Assembly (NCBI GenBank): GCA_041919675.1
Contig: JAYRTJ010000025.1
Span: 1 to 38,689 of the forward strand
Source of the DNA: SHVO01 sp041919675
Lineage (GTDB): Bacteria; Pseudomonadota; Alphaproteobacteria; Rhodospirillales; Rhodospirillaceae
Reading direction: 5' to 3'
Length of the DNA: 38,689 nt
The translations under genes were made by a program, and so were the position numbers. Of the stretch, positions 30,929 to 38,689 are shown piece after piece (the stretch's first letter is position 1; each line of letters starts with the position of its first letter). The notes beneath the pieces are model-generated. The model searched no databases, was not told where the DNA came from, and was given only the letters and a program-made list of their open reading frames with translations.

Positions 30929-31723
30929 CTAGACCGCGACCTTGGCGGCGATATGCGGGTGCGGCGTGTAGTCCGACAGGGTGAAGTCGGCGTAGGTGAA
31001 GGAGAAAATATCCTTCACGCCGGGATTGAGGGTCATCTTCGGGAGCGGGCGCGGCGCGCGGGCCAGTTGGATGCGCGCCTGCTCGACATGGTTCGTGTAA
31101 AGGTGCGCGTCGCCCAGCGTGTGCACAAAATCGCCCGGCTTCAGGCCCGTCACCTGGGCGATCATCATGGTCAAGAGCGCGTACGAGGCGATGTTGAACG
31201 GCACGCCGAGGAAGATATCGCCGCTGCGCTGATAGAGCTGGCACGAGAGCTTGCCGTCCGCGACATAGAACTGGAACAGCGTGTGGCACGGCGGCAGCGC
31301 CATGTCGTCGACGGCGGCCGGGTTCCAGGCGCTGACGATGTGCCGGCGGCTGTCGGGGTTTTTCTTGATCGAGTCCACGACCCTGGCGATCTGATCGATC
31401 GCGCCGCCGCCCGGCGCGGGCCAGGAGCGCCACTGCTGCCCATAGACAGGGCCCAGGTCGCCGTTCTCGTCGGCCCATTCGTCCCAGATCGAAACGCCGT
31501 GGTCCTTCAGGTAGGCGATGTTGGTGTCGCCGCGCAGCAACCACAGGAGTTCGACGATGATGGACTTGGTATGGAGCTTCTTGGTGGTGAGCAGCGGGAA
31601 GCCGGCGTCCAGATCGAAGCGCATCTGATGGCCGAACACGCTGAGGGTGCCCGTGCCGGTGCGGTCGGATTTCTTGGCGCCGGTCGTCAAAACCCGGTCG
31701 AGGAGATCGAGGTACTGCTGCAT
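30929..31723 (-). CDS. thyA: Thymidylate synthase
   Basis: A 264-residue enzyme that methylates dUMP to dTMP with methylenetetrahydrofolate, yielding dihydrofolate that FolA recycles. The nucleophile Cys146 lies in ALPPCHTLFQFYV, the RTGTGTLSVFG start and the GVPFNIASYALL block are present, and the chain ends in HPHIAAKVAV as in E. coli-type ThyA. ATG at 31723. The usual thyA-folA pair is split here by the opposite-strand gene at 30574. Confidence 0.96.
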   Translation of the reverse strand: MQQYLDLLDRVLTTGAKKSDRTGTGTLSVFGHQMRFDLDAGFPLLTTKKLHTKSIIVELLWLLRGDTNIAYLKDHGVSIWDEWADENGDLGPVYGQQWRSWPAPGGGAIDQIARVVDSIKKNPDSRRHIVSAWNPAAVDDMALPPCHTLFQFYVADGKLSCQLYQRSGDIFLGVPFNIASYALLTMMIAQVTGLKPGDFVHTLGDAHLYTNHVEQARIQLARAPRPLPKMTLNPGVKDIFSFTYADFTLSDYTPHPHIAAKVAV

Positions 31724-31836
31724 GGCCCGTCTTATACAACCCCTCCCGTTCGATCGGTAGAGCCGGGCGTAATGGCGTGAATTCGCAGATTTTTCCCGGC
31801 CGCTGGAAAATTGCCCCGCGGCGTCTTATATTGAAG

Positions 31837-32175
31837 ACGCCGCGCAAGCGGCTATGGCGCTAAACCTGCTGTGAAATAAGCGTAGCGGACCCGGGGGCAG
31901 TACCCGGCGCCTCCACCATTTTCCACCGGTTCTAAAAACCGGTGTTCATGGGGGCGAAACAGGCTCGACGTGCGTAGTAAAGACAGTAGCTGTTCCCGGC
32001 ATTGTACCGCCGTTATCGGGCTACATCTAAAAGTGCCAACGACAACGTTGCACTCGTTGAGGACGTCCGCCTCGCCGCCTAACGGCCGCTAGGTAAATAC
32101 GTCCAAAGCGCGGTTCGGGGGGCACCGGGCAACAGAAGCCCCCCACTCTTCCGCGCGAGTCCGCCCGCGCCTCCC
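31837..32175 (+). ncRNA. ssrA: tmRNA gene, alphaproteobacterial circularly permuted (two-piece) type
   Basis: The acceptor piece comes first: the T-arm-like GGACCCGGGGGCAGTACCCGG leads into GCGCCTCCACCA, ending at 31918. A short intervening segment with an ACCGGTT...AACCGGT hairpin follows. The coding piece starts at 31950 with GGGGGCGAAACAGGCTCGAC, whose first six bases pair with GCCTCC of the acceptor end. The tag-coding frame gives (A)NDNVALVEDVRLAA, with the stop TAA at 32080-32082, ending in LAA as expected for ClpXP degradation. A GGGGGGC/GCCCCCC stem follows. The two mature ends are estimates. The sspB adaptor gene lies just downstream. Confidence 0.93.
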
Positions 32176-32178
32176 AGC

Positions 32179-32218
32179 GCATCGTGAACAGACGAGTCGC
32201 ATCGTGAACAGACGAGTC
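32179..32218. repeat. 20-bp tandem duplication downstream of ssrA
   Basis: GCATCGTGAACAGACGAGTC occurs twice in a row (32179-32198 and 32199-32218), just beyond the estimated 3' end of the tmRNA coding piece and before sspB. Confidence 0.9.
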
Positions 32219-32302
32219 GTGTGCGGTTTTAAGGATTGAACCGCGCGCGCGTCCAAAATACGTTAATAACCCATCGAAACGTTCCACCCATCGGCATGAA
32301 CT

Positions 32303-32896
32303 TTGACGACTGAAATCACATCCTTGAGCTACGAGCGCATGGTCGAAGACGCCCTGCGCGGCGTCCTGAAGCAGGCGCTGAAAATCACCGAAGCGCAGGG
32401 CCTGCCCGGCGCGCATCACTTTTACATCACCTTCGACACAACCCATCCGGGCCTGAAAATCGCGCCGAGCCTGAAGGCGCTGCACCCGAATGAAATGACC
32501 ATCGTGCTCCAGCACCAGTTCTGGGACCTGAACGTGGGCGAGGAGCGGTTCGAGATCACCTTGAGCTTCTCGGGCGTCAGCCAGCGCCTGTCGGTGCCGT
32601 TCGCGGCCGTGACGGCGTTCGCCGATCCGCACGCCAAGTTCGGCCTGCAGTTTCATGTCGAGTTCGAGGAGCGCAGCGAGGAAGAAGACGACGACGCCGG
32701 CGATCCGCCGCTCGAGGACGAAACACCGTCCGACGCGCCGCAAGTGGACTCGATCCAGGTGACGCAAGCCTTGAAGAACGCGCGCAAGAACGGCGCGGGC
32801 CGCCCGCCCCTGAAGCCGGTGGAGCCGGCGGACGGCGAGAACGCCGACGCGGCGGCGAACAAGGTCGTCACCCTCGACGCCTTTCGTAAGAAGTAG
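32303..32896 (+). CDS. sspB: ClpXP adaptor SspB, alphaproteobacterial type
   Basis: A 197-residue adaptor that binds ssrA-tagged proteins and delivers them to ClpXP. Residues about 8-120 form the tag-binding SspB domain (SYERMVEDALRGVLKQAL, then HHFYITFDTTHPGLKI, and VLQHQFWDL). A long acidic/Pro-rich linker follows, and the C-terminus VVTLDAFRKK resembles the ClpX-binding tail. The start is TTG at 32303; TTG at 32324 is an alternative and an ATG at 32339 would remove conserved residues. The gene follows ssrA directly, and the class I fumarase gene starts 42 bases after its stop. Confidence 0.9.
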   Translation: MTTEITSLSYERMVEDALRGVLKQALKITEAQGLPGAHHFYITFDTTHPGLKIAPSLKALHPNEMTIVLQHQFWDLNVGEERFEITLSFSGVSQRLSVPFAAVTAFADPHAKFGLQFHVEFEERSEEEDDDAGDPPLEDETPSDAPQVDSIQVTQALKNARKNGAGRPPLKPVEPADGENADAAANKVVTLDAFRKK

Positions 32897-32938
32897 AGCG
32901 CACGCTCCTTTTCATTTTTACCTCAGACGGACAACGCC

Positions 32939-34549
32939 ATGATCGACGCCGCATTTGCCGAAATCTTTCCCCTTGCCCACGACGCGACGGAGTACCGCAA
33001 GCTCCCGATCGAGGGTGTGGGCGTGGATAAATTCCGCGGCAAGGACATCACAATCATCCCGGCGGCCGCGATCGGCAAACTCACCGCCGAAGCCTTCCGC
33101 GACGTCTCGCACCTTCTGCGCCCCAGCCACCTGAAGCAGCTGCGCGCGATCCTCGACGACAAGGAAGCGTCCGACAACGACCGCTTCGTCGCGCTCGAGC
33201 TGATGAAGAACGCCAACATCGCCGCCGGCGGCATCCTGCCGATGTGCCAGGACACCGGCACCGCGATCGTGATGGGCAAGAAGGGCCAGAACGTGTGGGT
33301 CGAGGGCGATGACGCGCTCGCGATCTCCGAAGGCGTGGCCGAGGCCTACAACAAGCTGAACCTGCGCTACTCGCAGATGTCGCCGACCTCGCTGTTCGAT
33401 GAAAAGAACACCGGCAACAACCTGCCGGCGCAGATCGACCTCTATGCGGCGCCGGGCGACGCCTACAAGTTCATATTCATGGCCAAGGGCGGCGGCTCGG
33501 CCAACAAGAGCTTCCTGTTCCAGAAGACCAAGGCCGTCCTCAACCCGGCGGGCCTGCGCAAATTCCTGACGGAAGAAATCAAACATATCGGCACGTCGGC
33601 CTGCCCGCCGTACCACCTGGCCATCGTCATCGGCGGCACGTCCGCCGAGATGTGCCTCAAGACCGTGAAGCTGGCCTCGGCGCGTTATCTCGACACGCTG
33701 CCGACCACGGGCGGCGTGCACGGCCAGGCGTTCCGCGATCTCGCCATGGAGCAGGAAGTGCTCGAGATGACCCGCACCATGGGCATCGGCGCGCAGTTCG
33801 GCGGCAAATACTTCTGCCATGACGTGCGTGTGATCCGCCTGCCGCGTCATGGCGCGTCGTGCCCCGTCGGCATCGGTGTGTCCTGTTCCGCCGACCGCCA
33901 GATGCTGGGCAAGATCACGCGCGAGGGCGTTTACCTCGAGCAGCTTGAAACCAACCCGGCGCACTATCTGCCGGACGTGCGCACGGAAAAGCTGTCGGAC
34001 GAAGTGATCAAGGTCGATCTCAACCGCCCGATGGACGAGATCCGCGCGCTTCTGTCGCGCCTGCCCATCAAGACCCGCGTGAGCCTGTCGGGACCGATGG
34101 TGGTGGCGCGCGACATCGCGCACGCGAAGCTGAAAGAGCGCATCGACTCGGGTAAAGGTTTGCCCGAGTACTTCAAGCGGCACCCGGTGTATTACGCCGG
34201 CCCGGCGAAGACGCCGACGGGCTACGCCTCGGGCGCGTTCGGCCCGACCACGGCGGGACGCATGGATTCGTATGTCGATGAACTTCAGGCCGCCGGCGGT
34301 TCGATGGTGATGCTCGCGAAGGGCAACCGTTCGAAGGCCGTCACCGAGGCGTGCAAGAAACACGGCGGCTTCTATCTCGGCTCCATCGGCGGCGCCGCCG
34401 CCATGCTGGCCGAAAAGTCGATCAAGAAAGTGGAAGTGGTCGAGTATCCGGAACTGGGCATGGAAGCCATCTGGAAGATCGAAGTGGAAGACTTCCCGGC
34501 CTTCATCATCGTCGATGACAAGGGCAACGACTTCTTTAGCCAGTTGTAA
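32939..34549 (+). CDS. Class I (iron-sulfur) fumarate hydratase
   Basis: A 536-residue enzyme that interconverts fumarate and malate in the citric-acid cycle. Three cysteines suit the [4Fe-4S] ligands: Cys103 (MCQDTGTA), Cys222 (SACPPYH) and Cys316 (VSCSADR). Their spacings of 119 and 94 residues equal the ligand spacing I recall for the characterised Leishmania class I enzyme. Both alpha-type and beta-type domains are in one chain, the latter holding GPTTAGRMDSYVDELQAAG. Class I enzymes are oxygen-sensitive. ATG at 32939. It lies 42 bases after sspB and may be cotranscribed. A class II enzyme is encoded at 36765. Confidence 0.93.
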   Translation: MIDAAFAEIFPLAHDATEYRKLPIEGVGVDKFRGKDITIIPAAAIGKLTAEAFRDVSHLLRPSHLKQLRAILDDKEASDNDRFVALELMKNANIAAGGILPMCQDTGTAIVMGKKGQNVWVEGDDALAISEGVAEAYNKLNLRYSQMSPTSLFDEKNTGNNLPAQIDLYAAPGDAYKFIFMAKGGGSANKSFLFQKTKAVLNPAGLRKFLTEEIKHIGTSACPPYHLAIVIGGTSAEMCLKTVKLASARYLDTLPTTGGVHGQAFRDLAMEQEVLEMTRTMGIGAQFGGKYFCHDVRVIRLPRHGASCPVGIGVSCSADRQMLGKITREGVYLEQLETNPAHYLPDVRTEKLSDEVIKVDLNRPMDEIRALLSRLPIKTRVSLSGPMVVARDIAHAKLKERIDSGKGLPEYFKRHPVYYAGPAKTPTGYASGAFGPTTAGRMDSYVDELQAAGGSMVMLAKGNRSKAVTEACKKHGGFYLGSIGGAAAMLAEKSIKKVEVVEYPELGMEAIWKIEVEDFPAFIIVDDKGNDFFSQL

Positions 34550-34553
34550 CAAT

Positions 34554-34576
34554 GAACTCCTGCGCCGTCGGAGTTC
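34554..34576 (+). terminator. Hairpin after the class I fumarase gene
   Basis: Stem GAACTCC / GGAGTTC with a 9-base loop, 4 bases after the stop. No U-run, so a weak call. Confidence 0.35.
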
Positions 34577-34651
34577 GTAACCGCGCCCCAGGATGACACG
34601 CGCGTGCGTGGCTGATAGCCTTGCCTCTTCGTTCGCTGCAGGAGGCTTCTC

Positions 34652-36112
34652 ATGTCGCGTCACGATCCGGACGGCACGCGCCTTCCCATAAAGCTCGACA
34701 CGGCGACCAACGGCGAGTTCGCGCCGCGGCCGCTTGATCCGCTTTCGAAAGCGGCGAACACGCTCGCGCATGAGAAAGTGAGCGCGGCGGCGAAGAAGCT
34801 GGGCCTGGGCCGGCGCGCCTACCTGGTCACCACCTGCGGCGCGGCGGCGACATTGGCCGCGATGAACGAGACATTCGCGCAGGCCGGAAAAACCGGCGGG
34901 GCGTTCGAGATTCCCGATGAAGCTGAATTCGAAATCTCGGCGGCCGACAGCGTCGTCACCGGCAACGAATTCATTTTCGACGTGCAGCTTCACCATGTGA
35001 ATCCCAAGGGCACATGGCGCAAGAACATCCCCGGATGGGAGAGCGTCGCGCGCGGCTTCGCGCAAAACCAGGCCGTCTGCAACGACGCGGACACTATCGA
35101 CTGCATGGGCGCGGAAGACCTCTTGCGCGAGGTGTTCATGGACAGCGACACGACGGCGGCGGTGCTGTCGTCGGTGCCGTCGGCGCCGGACAATCCCCTG
35201 CTTGTGCATGAAGCCGCCGAGACGCGCGCGCTGGCGGCGAAGCTGCAAGGCGCGCCGCGCCTGCTGATCCACGGGCTCTGCCACCCCAACTTCCCGGGGC
35301 ACGTCGAAGGCATGGACGAGGTCTTGAAGACCTACAAGATCGCGGGATGGAAGACCTACACCCAGTGGGGACCGGACGGGAAAGGCTTCTGGCTGGACGA
35401 TCCGGCCACCGGCATCCGCATGATCGAGAAAGCGCGCGACCAGGGCGTGAGGATCATCTGCGTGCATAAGGGACTGCCGCTTGGCGATCTGTCCTATGCG
35501 TTCTCGACGTGCAGGGACATCGGAATCGTCGCGGCGAAATATCCCGACATGAATTTCCTGGTCTACCACTCCGGCTATGAGCCTTCGCATATGGAAGGGC
35601 CGTATAACGAGAAAGATCCAAAGGGCGTGGACTCCCTCGTCCATTCCCTGCGCGTGAACGGCATCAAACCGGGCGGCAACGTGTATGCCGAATTGGGCAG
35701 CACCTGGCGCGCCGTCATGCGCGATCCCGATCAGGCCTCGCATGTGCTCGGAAAACTGATGAACGCGGTGGGCGAGGACAATGTGCTGTGGGGCACCGAT
35801 TCGATTTGGTATGGCAGCCCGCAGGATCAGATCCAGGCCTTCCGCACCTTCCAGATCTCGGGAAATTTCCAGAACCGCTTCGGCTATCCGGAGCTGACGC
35901 CGGAGCGCAAACGCAAGATCTTCGGCCTGTCGGGCGCGCGGGTGTACGGCCTGTCACCGGCCGACATGAAAAAGAAAGCCGAGGTGGACAGTTGGGGCAA
36001 AGCGCGCGCCGCCTATCTCCCGGAGGCCGATCCCAGCTTCCTCACCTACGGGCCCAAAACACGACGGGAATTCTTCGCCCTCTTGAAAGCTAACGGCGGC
36101 GCGCCGGCCTAG
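34652..36112 (+). CDS. Tat-exported amidohydrolase-family protein
   Basis: A 486-residue protein with a twin-arginine-like signal, GLGRRAYLVTTCGAAATLAAMN, where the Arg pair is at residues 54-55; the N-terminal region before it is unusually long (about 50 residues). The rest is an amidohydrolase-2 type TIM-barrel, with metal-ligand candidates in FDVQLHHVNP, LIHGLCHPN, LVYHSGYE and LWGTDSIWYG. Substrate unknown; relatives include decarboxylase- and hydrolase-type enzymes. AGGAGG lies 8 bases before ATG 34652. The small hydrolase and fumC follow, with a 32-base gap to the former. Confidence 0.8.
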   Translation: MSRHDPDGTRLPIKLDTATNGEFAPRPLDPLSKAANTLAHEKVSAAAKKLGLGRRAYLVTTCGAAATLAAMNETFAQAGKTGGAFEIPDEAEFEISAADSVVTGNEFIFDVQLHHVNPKGTWRKNIPGWESVARGFAQNQAVCNDADTIDCMGAEDLLREVFMDSDTTAAVLSSVPSAPDNPLLVHEAAETRALAAKLQGAPRLLIHGLCHPNFPGHVEGMDEVLKTYKIAGWKTYTQWGPDGKGFWLDDPATGIRMIEKARDQGVRIICVHKGLPLGDLSYAFSTCRDIGIVAAKYPDMNFLVYHSGYEPSHMEGPYNEKDPKGVDSLVHSLRVNGIKPGGNVYAELGSTWRAVMRDPDQASHVLGKLMNAVGEDNVLWGTDSIWYGSPQDQIQAFRTFQISGNFQNRFGYPELTPERKRKIFGLSGARVYGLSPADMKKKAEVDSWGKARAAYLPEADPSFLTYGPKTRREFFALLKANGGAPA

Positions 36113-36144
36113 CGCAGCCACCGCTAAAGGCTTAAGCAAGAGCT

Positions 36145-36764
36145 ATGCTTATTTCAGGACCAAAATCCGCGCCGCTGACCGTCGTGCTCGCACACGGCGC
36201 GGGTGCGCCGATGGACACACCGTTCATGACGTTCTTCGCCGAAGGTCTCGCGAAGGCAGGCTATCGCGCGGTCCGGTTCGAGTTCCCGTACATGGCGGCG
36301 CGCCGCAAAACCGGCGCGAAGAAGCCGCCCGACCGTCAACCGGTGCTGTTGGAAACCTGGCGCTCGGTGATCGCCGAATGGGGGTCCGAGCGCCTCGTCA
36401 TCGGCGGAAAATCCATGGGCGGGCGCATGGCCAGCCTGATCGCCGACGATGCGAACGTGCAGGGGCTGGTGTGTCTCGGCTACCCCTTCTATGGCGCCGG
36501 GCGGAAAGACAAACCGCGCACGGCGCATCTTCTCGCGCTCAAAACGCGGGCCCTGATCTGCCAGGGCGAACGCGATCCCATGGGCGGCCGGGACAGCGTT
36601 TCACGGCTCAAATTATCGCGGGCCATCGAAGTAAGGTGGCTGCCGGACGGCGACCACGACCTGAAACCGCGCCGCGCGTCCGGCCATACCCATGACGAAA
36701 ATCTGACGGACGCCCTTGACGCGGTATGCGAGTTCCTCGCAGCTTTGAGGTCACGGAGGGGCGC

Positions 36765-36768
<4 letters not shown>
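36145..36768 (+). CDS. Small alpha/beta hydrolase, KANL3/Tex30-like
   Basis: A 207-residue cytosolic protein. VVLAHGAGAPMD at residues 13-24 forms the oxyanion region. GGKSMGGR gives the nucleophile Ser90, CQGERDPMGG near 140-150 the acid, and GDHDLKPRR near 170 the His. This pattern matches the KANL3/Tex30-like branch; no substrate is known. Its stop codon overlaps the fumC start (ATGA), implying coupled translation. ATG at 36145; no clear ribosome site. Confidence 0.8.
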
Positions 36769-38148
<1,380 letters not shown>

Positions 38149-38156
<8 letters not shown>

Positions 38157-38352
38157 AAAGCGTTCGGTGGATATCGCGGGCCACCGCACGAGCATTTCCC
38201 TGGAAGAACCGTTCTGGGAGGCGCTGGCGGCAATTGCAAGTCAGCGTCAAATCTCCATGAACAAGCTGATCGCGGAGATCGACAAGGAGCGCGCGGGCAA
38301 TCTTTCGAGCGCGCTGCGTGTTTTTGTCCTGCGCGCGGCGCAAAAAGCCTGA
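38149..38352 (+). CDS. Ribbon-helix-helix domain protein
   Basis: A 67-residue protein with the RHH_4-like pattern: an N-terminal strand KKRSVDIAGHRTSISLEEPFWEAL, then helix AIASQRQISMNKLIAEID. This is a compact DNA-binding fold, probably dimeric. The ATG lies inside the fumC 3' end (8-base overlap), which points to translational coupling with fumarase. It could be autoregulatory; target unknown. No toxin gene follows, so I do not call it an antitoxin. Confidence 0.82.
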
Positions 38353-38353
38353 G

Positions 38354-38689
38354 CTACTTCGGCGGCGGCAGGAGCCGGATGTTGGGCCGGTCCATCGCGC
38401 CCTTGATGGAGATCGGCAACGGGTCCTCGCCCGCTTTGCGCGGAATGAGCGTTCCGTTGATATCCACCTGACGGCGCGGGAGATCGATGACGCCCGCGAA
38501 CGTCCCCGCATGGCTGCGGGAGGCGACGTCCGCGTTTTCCAGTTTGATCGTCCCGTTCGCAACGCTGAGACGTGCCGAGAATGTCGCGGGCGCAGGTTTA
38601 CCGGGTGTGGCGACATCGAGCTGCGCGGCCGCACTCAAAGGCCCGAGCAGACCCGCCGCGAGGCCGTTCCCGGTTTCAGCCGCCGTGAC
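38354..38689 (-). CDS. AsmA-like protein, C-terminal part (runs off right edge)
   Basis: At least 111 residues of the C-terminal end of an AsmA-family protein: FSARLSVANGTIKLENADV, then AGTFAGVIDLPRRQVDINGTLIPR, and the terminal PLPISIKGAMDRPNIRLLPPPK. The motif of an inner-membrane-linked beta-rich domain ending in G.ld.P.v.l is typical of AsmA proteins, which function in the envelope, possibly in lipid or outer-membrane homeostasis. The start lies beyond base 38689; the frame is open to the edge. Confidence 0.75.
   Translation of the reverse strand, partial: VTAAETGNGLAAGLLGPLSAAAQLDVATPGKPAPATFSARLSVANGTIKLENADVASRSHAGTFAGVIDLPRRQVDINGTLIPRKAGEDPLPISIKGAMDRPNIRLLPPPK

Noticed and set aside
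32027..32767. Long minus-strand open frame over the ssrA tail and sspB
   Set aside because: It is antisense to a clear SspB and to tmRNA, and has no family character.
32918..35743. 941-codon minus-strand open frame over the class I fumarase
   Set aside because: It is antisense to a fumarase with all three cluster cysteines and has no domain of its own.

Overview
The window is high-GC chromosomal DNA that looks alphaproteobacterial. The main evidence is a circularly permuted, two-piece type tmRNA gene (31837-32175), an alpha-type SspB adaptor beside it, a GapR/DUF2312 gene, and a gapR - DUF1244 - N-formylglutamate amidohydrolase cluster. I cannot name the genus. Gene density is normal and most genes are housekeeping.

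Left part (1-12300): a truncated UbiB/ABC1-like kinase gene, an M3 oligoendopeptidase (pepF), a long-chain acyl-CoA ligase, a small membrane protein, gapR, DUF1244, N-formylglutamate amidohydrolase, a small secreted protein, an EamA transporter and pyruvate kinase. A secreted monoheme protein gene and hemN then diverge from a shared region that holds a perfect FNR-type box. rpmJ (only 41 codons) and a small lipoprotein gene follow.

Middle part (12300-17520): an exported CbiX/SirB-like chelatase lies behind a Fur-like box. About 770 bp without a gene follow, holding two copies of a ~190-200 bp direct repeat with iteron-like GCGACA clusters. Then come a TerB-like gene flanked by REP-like palindromes, an alpha/beta hydrolase, and a RhlE-type DEAD-box helicase behind a near-consensus promoter.

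Accessory island (about 17400-22000): this stretch is visibly more AT-rich and differs in codon use. It holds a NERD nuclease-like gene, a PD-(D/E)XK-type nuclease that appears split into an N-terminal half on the minus strand and a C-terminal half on the plus strand, a resolvase fragment without its catalytic domain, a DUF927 ATPase/helicase-like gene that has lost its 5' end, and the 3' half of a tRNA-Lys(CUU) gene (21951-21997) that looks like an attachment-site remnant. It reads as a decayed integrative, probably defence-carrying, element. No integrase is present in the window.

Right part (22000-38689): holC, a DegP/HtrA protease, hflC-hflK, mrp/apbC, a large secreted trypsin-like protease, folA, a small secreted protein, thyA, the tmRNA gene, sspB, class I fumarase, a Tat-type amidohydrolase, a small alpha/beta hydrolase, class II fumarase (fumC), a ribbon-helix-helix protein and the end of an AsmA-like gene. 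Protein quality control (DegP, HflKC, tmRNA plus SspB), folate/thymidylate synthesis (FolA, ThyA) and the two unrelated fumarases are the functional themes.
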